A DNA stretch of 64,000 bases from Patescibacteria group bacterium UBA2211. Lineage in GTDB: Bacteria; Patescibacteriota; Minisyncoccia; Minisyncoccales; Minisyncoccaceae. A program made the position numbers and the translations under genes. How positions within the stretch are numbered: position 1 is the stretch's first letter; each line of letters starts with the position of its first letter. Under the pieces are notes generated by a model. That model saw nothing but the letters and a program-made list of their open reading frames with translations, had not been told where the DNA came from and ran no database searches. Location of the stretch: NCBI GenBank assembly GCA_002327845.1, contig DCUP01000006.1, positions 1 to 64,000 on the forward strand, read 5' to 3'. Positions 30,135 to 39,207 of the stretch are shown here, piece after piece.

Positions 30135-32033
30135 ATGTCAAAAATTTTAGGAATAGATTTAGGAACAGCTATAACAAAATCAGCTTCGATTGTTAATGGA
30201 GAACCTAAGGCATTAGAAAACAGAGAAGGTTCAATTTTAACTCCTTCAATCATCGCTCAAACTAAAGGAGGAGAAAGGGTAGTTGGAATTCTTGCTCAAA
30301 GACAGGCTATTACCAATCCAAAAAATACCATTTCCGCTGTAAAAAGATTTATCGGTAGAAGATTTTCTGATCCTGAAGTACAAAAAGAATTAAAACTTCT
30401 CCCATATGAAACTAGAGAAAAATCAGATGGGGGAGTTGAAGTTAAGATGGGAGATAAATGGTACAATCCAATTGAAATTTCTTCGATGATTTTACAGAAA
30501 ATTAAAGCTGACGCTAAAGATAAATTAGGAGAAGATATTAAAAATGTTGTTATTACTTGTCCAGCTAACTTTGATGATTCTCAAAGGAAAGCAACTATTG
30601 CTGCGGGAGAGATTGCCGGCTTTAATGTTTTGCGTGTAATTAATGAACCAACTGCCGCTGCCTTAGCTTACGGTTTCGGTAAAAAAGATGCTCAAAAAAT
30701 ATTAGTATATGATTTTGGAGGGGGTACGTTTGACGTAACAATCCTTGATGTTTCTCCAGATGTTGTTGAAGTATTAGCTACTGGTGGAGAAGCTCATTTA
30801 GGAGGAAACGATTTTGATCAAAGAATAATTGACTGGATTTTAACCGAGTTCAAAAAAGAACAAGGAATTGATTTATTAAAAGATGCTTTGGCCCTACAAA
30901 GACTAAAAGAAGCAGCTGAAAAAGCTAAGACTGAATTATCTAGCGCGATGGAAACCAATATTAATCTCCCTTTCATCACTTCTGGTGCTGATGGTCCTAA
31001 ACATTTAGAATACAAACTATCTAGATCTCAATTCGACTCAATGACTAATGATTTAATTACGAGATCAATTGATAGGGTTAAAAAAACCCTAGAAGAAATT
31101 AAGATGGACAAGAACGAAATTAATGAGGTTATCCTTGTTGGAGGAACAACATTGATTCCTGCTGCCAGAGATGCAGTTAAGAACTTCTTTGGTAAAGAAC
31201 CAAATAAATCAATTAATCCTGAAGAGGTAGTTGCTATTGGTGCAGCTATTGAAGCAGAAATCTTAACAGCTAAAGAAGAGGGCAGAACTCCCGAAGGAGA
31301 TATTAAGAGCGTTCTATTGCTTGATGTGTTACCATTGTCACTAGGAATAGAAACTTTGGGAGGTGTTTCAACTCCAATGATTATGAAAAACACTACCATT
31401 CCTACTACCGGCTCACAAGTTTTTTCAACTGCAGTAGATAATCAACCCTCAGTTGAAATAAATGTCTTACAAGGAGAAAGATCAATGGCTTCTGATAACC
31501 GCTCTCTTGGTAAATTTGTTTTAAATGGCATTCCTCCAGCACCAAGAGGTATTCCTCAAGTTGAAGTCAAATTCGATATTGATGCCAATGGAGTTCTGAC
31601 CGTAACTGCAATTGATAAAGCTTCGAATAAATCTCAATCAATTAAGGTTGAAGGCTCAATTGGAATATCTAAAGAAGATATTGAAAAAATGAAAAAGGAT
31701 GCTGAAATCCATGCTGCTGAAGACCAAAAGAAAAAGGAATCAATCGAAGTAAAAAATATTGCTGACAACTTAATCTATCAGTCAGAAAAAACAATCAAAG
31801 ATGCTGGAGATAAGGTTACAGCCGAAGCAAAAAAAGAAGTAGAGGACAAGATTTCTGAATTGAAAAAAGTGAAGGATGGTGATAATATAGAGGATATAAA
31901 GAAAAAAACAGAAGAATTATCCCAAGCCATTCAGAAGGTTGGTGCCGCTATGTATCAAGCGACTCAAAATCAGGAGCCAAAAAAAGAAGAAGGTCCTGAG
32001 GGTGCACCCGAAGCTGAAACTGAAAAAGAATAA
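30135..32033 (+). CDS. dnaK: Chaperone DnaK (Hsp70)
   Basis: 632 residues: nucleotide-binding domain to about 385, linker DVLPLSLG, substrate-binding domain and helical lid with a charged tail. Present are [22 protein letters not shown] and VGGTTLIPA. Unusual is the first phosphate loop: [11 protein letters not shown] instead of the common T-T-N-S, so the first Thr is kept but the next residues differ. Folds and protects proteins with DnaJ and GrpE. Own CIRCE-controlled promoter. Confidence 0.96.
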   Translation: MSKILGIDLGTAITKSASIVNGEPKALENREGSILTPSIIAQTKGGERVVGILAQRQAITNPKNTISAVKRFIGRRFSDPEVQKELKLLPYETREKSDGGVEVKMGDKWYNPIEISSMILQKIKADAKDKLGEDIKNVVITCPANFDDSQRKATIAAGEIAGFNVLRVINEPTAAALAYGFGKKDAQKILVYDFGGGTFDVTILDVSPDVVEVLATGGEAHLGGNDFDQRIIDWILTEFKKEQGIDLLKDALALQRLKEAAEKAKTELSSAMETNINLPFITSGADGPKHLEYKLSRSQFDSMTNDLITRSIDRVKKTLEEIKMDKNEINEVILVGGTTLIPAARDAVKNFFGKEPNKSINPEEVVAIGAAIEAEILTAKEEGRTPEGDIKSVLLLDVLPLSLGIETLGGVSTPMIMKNTTIPTTGSQVFSTAVDNQPSVEINVLQGERSMASDNRSLGKFVLNGIPPAPRGIPQVEVKFDIDANGVLTVTAIDKASNKSQSIKVEGSIGISKEDIEKMKKDAEIHAAEDQKKKESIEVKNIADNLIYQSEKTIKDAGDKVTAEAKKEVEDKISELKKVKDGDNIEDIKKKTEELSQAIQKVGAAMYQATQNQEPKKEEGPEGAPEAETEKE

Positions 32034-32052
32034 TTTAAAAAATTATGAGAAT

Positions 32053-32078
32053 GGCAAAATGAATAATTTTGCCTTTCT
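32053..32078 (+). terminator. Partial terminator between dnaK and dnaJ
   Basis: GGCAAAA and TTTTGCC form a 7-bp stem, then TTTCTTATTT. The interrupted T run suggests partial termination, lowering dnaJ relative to dnaK. Confidence 0.6.
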
Positions 32079-32089
32079 TATTTATTGCC

Positions 32090-33175
32090 ATGTCAAAAGA
32101 CTATTACAATATTTTAGGAATAGAAAAAACTGCCTCTGCTGAAGATATAAAAAAGGCTTATTATAAATTAGCTCATCAATATCATCCTGATAAAAAAGGG
32201 GGTGACGAAGCTAAGTTTAAAGAAATCAATGAGGCTTATCAAACCCTATCTGATAAAGATAAGAGGGCTCAATATGATCACTTTGGAAAAACATTCAATG
32301 GCGCTCAAGGAGGCTTTAATCAGCAAAATGTTAACTGGGAAGATATCATGGGCGGCATGGGAGGTGATTTTGGCAATATTGAAGACATCTTCAATATGTT
32401 TAGCGGAGGTTTTAGTACTGGAAGAAGAAAACAAAAGGATACTAGAAAAGGTAATAATTTAGAAATGATTTTAGAGTTAGACTTAGAATCAATTCTTCGT
32501 TCTCAAGAAAAAGAAATCTTTATTACTAAAAAATCTACTTGTGAAAGATGTGGAGGAAGCGGAGCTGAACCAGGAACATCAGTTAAAGAATGTTTCACCT
32601 GTAGGGGAACAGGAAGGGTTCAAGAAATCAGAAAAACATTCCTGGGAACTATCAGTCAATACGTCATTTGCCCCGATTGTCATGGAGAGGGAGTAAAACC
32701 GGAAAAACCATGTAATGTTTGTCATGGAGAAGGAAGGATTAAAAAAGAAGAAAAAATAAAGATAAATATCCCAGCTGGTGTTGACAATAACCAGATAATT
32801 AAGGTAAAAGGAAAAGGTGAAGCTGGAAAAAGAGGAGGCGAAGCAGGAGACCTATACATCAGGATATCCATCAAACCTCACAAGTTTTTTGAAAGAAATG
32901 GAGATGATGTTTATTTAAAACAAAACATCGCTTTTTCAGAAGCAACACTTGGAGGAAGAATAAAAATACCGACATTAGAAGGAGAAAAAATAATTGTCAA
33001 AATTCCAAACGGAACTGAATCGGGAAAAATACTCAAAATTTCTAAAAGGGGTATTCCTCATTTTTCAGGCATTGGCAGAGGGAATTTGTATTTACAGTTA
33101 AATATCGATACTCCAGAAAAGTTAACCAAAAGACAAAAAGAATTGTTAGAAGAATTAAAAAAGGAGGGACTTTAA
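32090..33175 (+). CDS. dnaJ: Co-chaperone DnaJ (Hsp40)
   Basis: 361 residues: J domain with HPD (near 31-33), Gly/Phe-rich linker (about 72-118), zinc domain with four CxxCxGxG-type repeats (about 138-210) and the C-terminal substrate domain. ATG 32090 begins the standard MSKDYYNILGI; the frame upstream is the terminator. Stimulates DnaK ATPase. Confidence 0.96.
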   Translation: MSKDYYNILGIEKTASAEDIKKAYYKLAHQYHPDKKGGDEAKFKEINEAYQTLSDKDKRAQYDHFGKTFNGAQGGFNQQNVNWEDIMGGMGGDFGNIEDIFNMFSGGFSTGRRKQKDTRKGNNLEMILELDLESILRSQEKEIFITKKSTCERCGGSGAEPGTSVKECFTCRGTGRVQEIRKTFLGTISQYVICPDCHGEGVKPEKPCNVCHGEGRIKKEEKIKINIPAGVDNNQIIKVKGKGEAGKRGGEAGDLYIRISIKPHKFFERNGDDVYLKQNIAFSEATLGGRIKIPTLEGEKIIVKIPNGTESGKILKISKRGIPHFSGIGRGNLYLQLNIDTPEKLTKRQKELLEELKKEGL

Positions 33176-33186
33176 TCCCTCGTTAC

Positions 33187-33259
33187 GCCCCAATAGCTCA
33201 GTTGGTAGAGCAACATCCTTTTAAGATGAAGGTCACAGGTTCGAGTCCTGTTTGGGGCA
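33187..33259 (+). tRNA. tRNA-Lys (TTT anticodon)
   Basis: Acceptor GCCCCAA/TTGGGGC, D arm AGCTCAGTTGGTAGAGC, anticodon loop CTTTTAA (TTT), T loop TTCGAGT. CCA not encoded. Starts 11 nt after dnaJ, so it may share its transcript. Confidence 0.95.
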
Positions 33260-33289
33260 CAAGTTCAAATCACGAACAAATTCAAAATC

Positions 33290-33308
33290 GACTGTTAGTC
33301 GGTTTTTG
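33290..33308 (+). terminator. Terminator after tRNA-Lys
   Basis: CGAC TGTTA GTCG followed by T run. Confidence 0.7.
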
Positions 33309-33349
33309 TTTATGATATAATTTATTTAATAATCATTATTATTAAAAAT

Positions 33350-33514
33350 ATGAATCAAAGCAATTCAGCTGTTTATGGTCTTGGTCTTATCGGTGCCGCC
33401 ATTTATTTTATTAGTAATGCAACGACATTTTGGCTAGTAATTCTTGGATTTTTAAAAGCACTAGTCTGGCCAGCATTCCTAATTTACTATGCTTTCCAAT
33501 TTTTAGTTAAATAA
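33350..33514 (+). CDS. Small two-helix membrane protein (54 residues)
   Basis: A short ORF with ATG at 33350 and TAA at 33512-33514. After a polar start, two hydrophobic helices (about 8-22 and 27-50) are separated by Asn-Ala-Thr-Thr. Codon use matches the neighbours. TATAAT at about 33315-33320 is a probable -10. Function unknown; small proteins of this shape are frequent in these genomes. Confidence 0.6.
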   Translation: MNQSNSAVYGLGLIGAAIYFISNATTFWLVILGFLKALVWPAFLIYYAFQFLVK

Positions 33515-33569
33515 TATTTATTGTTATTTTTATTATCTTGTGTTAATTTATCCATAAGATATAAATCAA

Positions 33570-34046
33570 ATGGATAAATACATTTTCCCATATCAAGAAC
33601 AATTAGACAGAATAAAACGTTTAGAAGAAGACATTGAACGTTTTTCGACTTCTTCTAATGATAATTTTGAAAAAGCAATAGATGCTTTTACCTCATTTTT
33701 CATCCAATGTTATCACTTGCGAGATTGGTTGGTTGAAAGTCGCTACAGTAGAAGAGATATTGATATCTTTATTTCTGGAAGTTTTTTCTTATCTCTTTGC
33801 AGAGACATAGCAAACAAACAAAAACACAAGACAATAGACAAATACGAACCCCAAAACCACTTAGTCGAACATAAGGTTGAAGATTCAAATATTTTATCGC
33901 CTATTGTCCGTTATTATGATCCTTTTAGAAAAGAAAATAGATTTGGCATTGATGTCCAAGAATTTGGAACATTAATTGACGTAATTGATTTAGCAGAAAA
34001 ATGCATTGATGAGTGGGAAAAATTCCTATATATTTATTCGATATGA
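33570..34046 (+). CDS. Hypothetical helical protein coupled to mnmA
   Basis: 158 residues, mostly helical, no signal or membrane segment. The pattern LSLCRDIANKQKH (near 74-86) resembles the RxxxxxxxH-type polar helix of HEPN-like proteins, but the match is too weak to name it. The TGA overlaps the mnmA ATG (ATGA). Confidence 0.6.
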   Translation: MDKYIFPYQEQLDRIKRLEEDIERFSTSSNDNFEKAIDAFTSFFIQCYHLRDWLVESRYSRRDIDIFISGSFFLSLCRDIANKQKHKTIDKYEPQNHLVEHKVEDSNILSPIVRYYDPFRKENRFGIDVQEFGTLIDVIDLAEKCIDEWEKFLYIYSI

Positions 34047-35137
34047 AAACAAAAGAGATAAAAACTGTAGCAGTTGGAATGAGCGGAGGAGTCGACTCAA
34101 CTATAACCGCATTAATAATGAAAAATAAGGGATATAATGTTATTGGACTAACAATGCAGATTTGGGATAACAATCCTAACATTAAGGGAACGAGTAGTGG
34201 ATGTTACGGACCGAACGAAAAGTACGATATTATTGATGCAAAAAAAGCTGCTAAAATGATTGGAATAGAACATCACGTAATAAATCTGCAAGAAGAATAT
34301 AAGAAAGCTGTTATAGATTATTTTAAAGGAGAATATCAAAAGGGAAGGACTCCCAATCCTTGCGTCATGTGCAATTCAAAAATAAAGTTTGGCCTTTTTC
34401 TTGATAAAGCAATGAAAAGTGGGATTAAGTTTGATTATTTTGTTACCGGTCATTATGCCAGAATTTCTTTTGATAAAAAAAGAAATCTATATCTTTTGAA
34501 AAGAGGATTGGATAAAACTAAAGATCAATCTTACTTTTTATACAGGTTAAAACAAAATCAATTAGCAAAGATAATTTTTCCTTTGGGTGGAAAAAGAAAA
34601 ACTGATATTAAAAAATTTGCTAAAGAAAAAGGATTTAGCGAATATGCTAATAAACAAGAAAGTCAAAATTTCATAGAATGCGACAGCTATTCAGAATTGC
34701 TTCCCAATGGAAAACCAGGAATGATTATTGATTACAACGGGAAGAAATTAGGAGAACATAATGGCATAACTAACTATACTCTTGGACAAAGAAAAAATAT
34801 TAATATTGGAGGATTAAAAGAACCATATTATGTTCTTAAAATAAACCCTAAAAAAAATAGTATTATTGTTGGACCAAGACGTCTTGCTTTCTTTAGCAAA
34901 GTATCAGTTAAAAATGTTAATTGGATAGTTCCTTTTAATCTAATCAAGAATAATAAAATTAATGTTAAGGTAAGATACGGAGCAAAATTAGCTTCCGCTA
35001 AATTTATTTCAAAGGATAAAAACAAAGCCACTTTAAGTTTTAATAAACCTCAATTTGCAGTTACACCTGGACAATCAATCGTTTTTTATGACAGAGATTA
35101 TGTAGTTGGTGGAGGAATAATCGATAAGAATATATAA
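34043..35137 (+). CDS. mnmA: tRNA 2-thiouridylase MnmA
   Basis: 364 residues. PP-loop SGGVDS (14-19), first catalytic Cys in NPCVMCN (near 100), TGHYARI and the C-terminal beta domain (NYTLGQRKN). It thiolates U34 of Lys, Glu and Gln tRNAs; genes for all three are in this window. The second catalytic Cys normally sits in ESQ-x-x-C; here the stretch reads ESQNFIEC, so the Cys is displaced by two residues. ATG 34043 is chosen by family start and the ATGA overlap. Confidence 0.92.
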   Translation: MKTKEIKTVAVGMSGGVDSTITALIMKNKGYNVIGLTMQIWDNNPNIKGTSSGCYGPNEKYDIIDAKKAAKMIGIEHHVINLQEEYKKAVIDYFKGEYQKGRTPNPCVMCNSKIKFGLFLDKAMKSGIKFDYFVTGHYARISFDKKRNLYLLKRGLDKTKDQSYFLYRLKQNQLAKIIFPLGGKRKTDIKKFAKEKGFSEYANKQESQNFIECDSYSELLPNGKPGMIIDYNGKKLGEHNGITNYTLGQRKNINIGGLKEPYYVLKINPKKNSIIVGPRRLAFFSKVSVKNVNWIVPFNLIKNNKINVKVRYGAKLASAKFISKDKNKATLSFNKPQFAVTPGQSIVFYDRDYVVGGGIIDKNI

Positions 35138-35143
35138 CAAAAA

Positions 35144-35168
35144 AAGACCCTTACGGGTCTTCTTTTTT
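35144..35168. terminator. Terminator between convergent mnmA and SIMPL gene
   Basis: AAGACCC TTAC GGGTCTT with A run before and T run after. Confidence 0.8.
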
Positions 35169-35910
35169 ATCTAAATAGATAAGTAATCGTAACAGTCGAA
35201 GTAATCTTATTTTCTCCTGTTTGTATGGTCGGAGTAGCAACTCCACCACCCATTCCTGATGACTCTAATCTATAGCTTTGGTCATATGCTACATATGGAG
35301 TATAAGAGTTTTCTGAGAAATTCATGATTTTTACCATCTTTATTCCTAAAGATTTTTCTAAGTTCTTAGCTTTTTCTTGAGCATCTTTAATGGCTAAATT
35401 CTTAGCATCTTCTTTTACCTTTTCATCGTCGTCAATTATAAAAGAAAGATTACTAACATCATTAGCTCCTTTTTCTGTTGCTCCAGAAATTATAGCTCCT
35501 GCCTTACTTAAGTCTCTAATCTTTACATTGATGGTCTGATTAATTTCATATCCAGTTAAAGTCCTTCTTCCTGTCTTGTCGCTCCATTCATAAAAAGGAT
35601 TAATATTGAATCCGGTTGTCTTGATATCCTTATCTTCTACGCCTTGGCTTTTAATGAATGTTAAAATAGCATTCATTTTTTCTGTATTATCATTGGTTGC
35701 AGTTGCAACATCTCTACCTTCTGTTTTAACTGATATATCGATTAGGCCAACATCAGGAGTGGCATATACTTCGCCTGTTCCAGAAACTGTAATTATTTGA
35801 TTTTCGTTGGCTTGGCTTTTTTCATTAATAGAAGCAGCTAGAAAAGCGATAATCATTATCACTAAAACGATTATTAAAAATTGAAAGAATTTGTTTTCGA
35901 GTATTTTCAT
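35167..35910 (-). CDS. SIMPL domain (DUF541) secreted or anchored protein
   Basis: 247 residues from ATG 35910. One N-terminal helix (about 9-28) for anchoring or secretion, then a SIMPL domain (about 35-247) with ITVSGTGEVYATPDVG, EINQTINVKIRD and DAQEKAKNLEKSLG. DUF541 proteins such as Omp28/BP26 form extracytoplasmic oligomers; the exact job is unknown. Last gene of the sigma factor operon, suggesting an envelope-stress target or sensor. Confidence 0.85.
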   Translation of the reverse strand: MKILENKFFQFLIIVLVIMIIAFLAASINEKSQANENQIITVSGTGEVYATPDVGLIDISVKTEGRDVATATNDNTEKMNAILTFIKSQGVEDKDIKTTGFNINPFYEWSDKTGRRTLTGYEINQTINVKIRDLSKAGAIISGATEKGANDVSNLSFIIDDDEKVKEDAKNLAIKDAQEKAKNLEKSLGIKMVKIMNFSENSYTPYVAYDQSYRLESSGMGGGVATPTIQTGENKITSTVTITYLFR

Positions 35911-35920
35911 ATTTTTATTA

Positions 35921-36322
35921 TTAATTATTGTTATAAACTTCTGAGTGGACGAGAACATTTCGATTATTAAAATACATTTTTGTTTTCGTTCCACCTTCGA
36001 CCATTTGCAAAACATTTGTTTTTTCTCCATTAAATGTTTCTTCTCCTAGGGGACTGACATTGGCATTGCTTTCTAATGTCTTATAAAGATCTCTTTCCTC
36101 GGATATTGCCTGGTTTGTATTTCCAGGAGAAACAATTGAAATTGAAAAAAATATCAACAAGACTGAAAAGGCAAGGGAAGAGGCAGTAAGTTTCCAGTCC
36201 CAATATTCTTTTTCCTTATCAAAATATTCATTCCTTAAAAGAACTGCCTTAAGTTTGTCTTTGTGTCCGTTTAATTCTATTCTTTCATTATTCGCTTTTT
36301 TGAATAATTCTTCTATTGTCAT
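35921..36322 (-). CDS. Putative anti-sigma factor, single-pass membrane protein
   Basis: 133 residues: a charged cytoplasmic N terminus (1-45), one membrane helix (about 46-64) and a short outer domain. No zinc His-Cys motif is seen. Not recognised by sequence; named by topology and by its 4-nt overlap with the ECF sigma factor, the usual place for a cognate anti-sigma. Confidence 0.6.
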   Translation of the reverse strand: MTIEELFKKANNERIELNGHKDKLKAVLLRNEYFDKEKEYWDWKLTASSLAFSVLLIFFSISIVSPGNTNQAISEERDLYKTLESNANVSPLGEETFNGEKTNVLQMVEGGTKTKMYFNNRNVLVHSEVYNNN

Positions 36323-36903
36323 ATGTTTGCTAAAAATTCCTTGGCATTGCTTTCAAGTATTGTCCTTAGTTCTTCTCTTGCTCTTTTACTATATACTCTA
36401 ACTGTTGATTCGTTCTTATTTAAAACCTGAGATATTTCTTCGTAGGACATTTCTTCGAAATATTTCAAATGAAGAATATCTTGATATATCGGTTTTAATT
36501 GTTTAATAGCTTTACTTAAAATTAAAAGATGCTTGTCGTTATCAATCTTTTTTTCTATTTCTTCGGCTACTTTATTATCGTCTCCTAATTCTTTAAAATC
36601 AGGGTCATCAATAGTTAGCTTATATCTATTCTGTTTTCTGAAATACTGATTAACCTCATTAGTCGCTATTTTAAATATCCAGCCACTAAAACTGAACGGA
36701 CCATTTCTCCATTCAAATTGATCTAAATTTTTCAATGCTTTCAAGAAGGTATTAGAAGTAATATCTTTAGCATATTCAGTATTTAATACTCTCCTAAAGA
36801 CGTAATTCAAGACTTTATCGTAATACAAATCAAATAGACTGCCAAAAGCATCTCGGTCTTTGTTTTGCGCTTTTTCTACTAATTCTTTCACGTCTATATC
36901 CAT
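36319..36903 (-). CDS. ECF-type RNA polymerase sigma factor
   Basis: 194 residues from ATG 36903; upstream the frame runs into the complement of tRNA-Gly, so that part is not coding. Region 2 (about 20-85) includes LYYDKVLNYVFRRV and region 4 (about 130-185) has the helix-turn-helix EMSYEEISQVLNKNESTVRVYSKRA. Directs transcription of an extracytoplasmic-response regulon. A TATAAT lies on the minus strand a few bases before the ATG. Confidence 0.9.
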   Translation of the reverse strand: MDIDVKELVEKAQNKDRDAFGSLFDLYYDKVLNYVFRRVLNTEYAKDITSNTFLKALKNLDQFEWRNGPFSFSGWIFKIATNEVNQYFRKQNRYKLTIDDPDFKELGDDNKVAEEIEKKIDNDKHLLILSKAIKQLKPIYQDILHLKYFEEMSYEEISQVLNKNESTVRVYSKRAREELRTILESNAKEFLANI

Positions 36904-36985
36904 ATATTTATTATAATACATTTTAAAAAATATTGTTACATCTTTATTGAAAAAAGGGAGGAAATAGCCTAAGATTGTATTATTA

Positions 36986-37056
36986 GCGAGATTAGTATAG
37001 TGGTAGTACATTTGCTTCCCAAGCAAAGGGCGCCAGTTCAATTCTGGTATCTCGCT
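36986..37056 (+). tRNA. tRNA-Gly (CCC anticodon)
   Basis: Acceptor GCGAGAT/ATCTCGC, anticodon stem TTTGC/GCAAA with loop TTCCCAA (CCC), T loop TTCAATT. No encoded CCA. Only one base separates its discriminator from the ATG of the next gene. Confidence 0.93.
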
Positions 37057-37057
37057 C

Positions 37058-38323
37058 ATGAATTTCTATATCAAAACATATGGTTGTAAGCTCAATCAAT
37101 CTGATTCTGAGCTAATTCGTGGGTTATTATTAAAAAACCACGTAGAGTCTTCAAAAGAAGAAGCTGATTTTGTCGTTTTAAATACTTGCGGGGTGGTTGA
37201 AAGGACAGAAAAAAAAATATTAAAAGAGGCTCTTGAATTAAAAAAGGAGGGAAAAAAGATTATTATTTCTGGTTGCTTGCCTTTAATATCTTTTGAAGAT
37301 TGCGAAAAAGTAGCTGATGGAATGATTGGACCAACAAATATTCCTTCGATTTCTTTAATAGTTAAAAAAATATTAAAGGGGGGAAAAGCAATTGATATTA
37401 AAAATAATAAAATAGATAAGTCTGATATTTGCTTAGAAAAGAAAAGAGAAGAAAGAGAATCTTGCTCAACAATCATTTCTATTGCTGAGGGATGTTTAGG
37501 TTCTTGTTCTTATTGTGCTACTAGATTCGCCAGAAAGGAATTAAATTCTTTTGATATTGCTAATATTATCAAAGAGGCAAAATCTGTTGTTTCTTCTGGT
37601 TTTAAAGAAATACAATTAACATCTCAAGACCTTTCTGTCTATGGAGTAGAAAAAGGAAAACAAATGCTTCCTGAACTATTAAAAGAATTAACAAAAATAG
37701 AGGGGAATTTTAAAATCAAGCTAGGAATGATGAATCCAGGATACGCCCTTAAAATGATTGAAAAACTTTTAAAGGTATATGAATCAGAAAAAATGTATAA
37801 ATTTATTCATATTCCATTGCAGTCTGGAGACGATGAGTTATTAAAAAAAATGAATAGAGGATATTCTGTTTCTGATTTCATTAATCTTGCTCAAACTTTT
37901 AAGAAAAAATTTAAAGATGGAATTATTGCTACTGATATTATTGTTGGCCATCCATTAGAAACGAATGAATCTTTTAATAAAACTATTAAGGTTATCAAAA
38001 AGATAAAACCAGACATAATTCATATTTTTAAATTTTCTAAAAGAAAGGGGACTCCTGATTTTAAACTAAAAGACTATCCCGATAGAATCAAAAAAGACAG
38101 ATCAAGAATGCTAACAGAATTATTTGAAAGTTTAAATTTAGAAAAGAATAAAAAATATATTGGTAAAAAATTTAATGTTTTAATTGTTGAAAAAAGAAAA
38201 GATAAATACTTGGCTAGAACTGAATCGGGGAGGGCAGTAATTCTAGATAAAGGAAAAATAGGATCTTTTACCAATATTAAAATAGTTAACTATAAATGGA
38301 ATTATTTGATTGGACAAATTTGA
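37058..38323 (+). CDS. Radical SAM tRNA methylthiotransferase (MiaB/MtaB/CDKAL1 family)
   Basis: 421 residues in the usual order: N-terminal UPF0004 domain with three cluster Cys (YGCKLN near 10, NTCGV near 44, SGCLP near 76), the radical SAM domain with the CxxxCxxC cluster motif in GCLGSCSYC (near 147-154), and a C-terminal TRAM-like domain. Adds a methylthio group to tRNA A37. The N-terminal pattern is closer to the t6A-acting (MtaB/CDKAL1) branch than to MiaB, which fits a Sua5 homologue in this window. Confidence 0.87.
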   Translation: MNFYIKTYGCKLNQSDSELIRGLLLKNHVESSKEEADFVVLNTCGVVERTEKKILKEALELKKEGKKIIISGCLPLISFEDCEKVADGMIGPTNIPSISLIVKKILKGGKAIDIKNNKIDKSDICLEKKREERESCSTIISIAEGCLGSCSYCATRFARKELNSFDIANIIKEAKSVVSSGFKEIQLTSQDLSVYGVEKGKQMLPELLKELTKIEGNFKIKLGMMNPGYALKMIEKLLKVYESEKMYKFIHIPLQSGDDELLKKMNRGYSVSDFINLAQTFKKKFKDGIIATDIIVGHPLETNESFNKTIKVIKKIKPDIIHIFKFSKRKGTPDFKLKDYPDRIKKDRSRMLTELFESLNLEKNKKYIGKKFNVLIVEKRKDKYLARTESGRAVILDKGKIGSFTNIKIVNYKWNYLIGQI

Positions 38324-38348
38324 CACATCATTCACTATAGTTTATACT
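38320..38348 (+). promoter_or_regulatory. Promoter of the TPR-like gene
   Basis: TTGACA (38320-38325, overlapping the previous stop), 17 bp, TATACT (38343-38348). TAGGAGG follows at about 38368. Confidence 0.75.
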
Positions 38349-38380
38349 AATAAAACCTACAAACTAGTAGGAGGCGAAAA

Positions 38381-39106
38381 ATGACAAGTACTGATGAACT
38401 TCAAAAAATGTACGACGAAGGAAAAACCGCCGAAGCTCTTTACAAAATTCTACTGCAGTGTCCACGAGGCCTAGGTATCGATATGCCTATCAAAATGGCG
38501 GAAATCAAGGCTATGTGCCATTTCAGCCGGGGAGAGTATGGCGAAGCTACAGAAACAGCCCTCTCAGCCCTCCATTGCGGCAGCACTAAAGCTGCAGAAC
38601 TTCTGATTCAGCTGGCGGCATATGTAGACAAAGATGACAAAGCAATGAAAGCTATTCGCCTTGGACTACCAAAAAGTCCGAGCGTCTGCAATGCTTTCGC
38701 TATTCGGGCGAGAGACACGGATAGTAATATCTCCAAAGAATTAATCGTCAACGCTACTCTAAAAATGTTCAACGACGATAGTATTGGAGCAACTCATCTA
38801 ATCAACAACACTGCTCGGCTATTGCTAAAAAAAGGCAATACGCCATCAGAGATAGTAATGGCAATCGGTTTCTGGCATATCGCCATATCGAGATACGGTG
38901 ACTTAAACTATCATCACCGAGCCGCCGTATATTTCTGGCTATCAAAAGCATATGAAAAACTCGGCGATAAGACCATTGCCATCAAAAGTGCAAAAAAGTC
39001 TTTAATGCTCTGGGTAAAGCAAATCAGTCTTGACCCAACTAACCAAAAATTCAATGAAAAAATCATTGGAGCTGAAAAAAGACTTGAAGAGTTAACGCAT
39101 AAATAA
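38381..39106 (+). CDS. TPR-like helical repeat protein
   Basis: 241 residues, entirely helical, with tetratricopeptide-like spacing (for example around 14-46, 50-85 and 183-225; KAYEKLGDKTIAIKSAKKSL is a good TPR helix pair). No catalytic motif. A scaffold or protein-binding role is likely; partner unknown. It has its own consensus promoter, a perfect SD (AGGAGG 7 nt before ATG) and terminator. Codon use is clearly more G+C-rich than neighbours, suggesting high expression or transfer. Confidence 0.65.
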   Translation: MTSTDELQKMYDEGKTAEALYKILLQCPRGLGIDMPIKMAEIKAMCHFSRGEYGEATETALSALHCGSTKAAELLIQLAAYVDKDDKAMKAIRLGLPKSPSVCNAFAIRARDTDSNISKELIVNATLKMFNDDSIGATHLINNTARLLLKKGNTPSEIVMAIGFWHIAISRYGDLNYHHRAAVYFWLSKAYEKLGDKTIAIKSAKKSLMLWVKQISLDPTNQKFNEKIIGAEKRLEELTHK

Positions 39107-39110
39107 GCGC

Positions 39111-39138
39111 AACCAAGAAATAATTTCTTGGTTTTTTG
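39111..39138 (+). terminator. Intrinsic terminator of the TPR-like gene
   Basis: ACCAAGAAA TAA TTTCTTGGT followed by T run. Confidence 0.85.
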
Positions 39139-39207
39139 TTATTTTAAAAGTGTTGTTTGATTTTTAAAAATATGATATTCTTTAAGTATTAAATAATAAA
39201 ATAATTT

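Noticed and set aside
36904..37059. N-terminal extension of the ECF sigma factor
   Set aside because: It would translate the complement of tRNA-Gly; the ATG at 36903 gives the normal family start.
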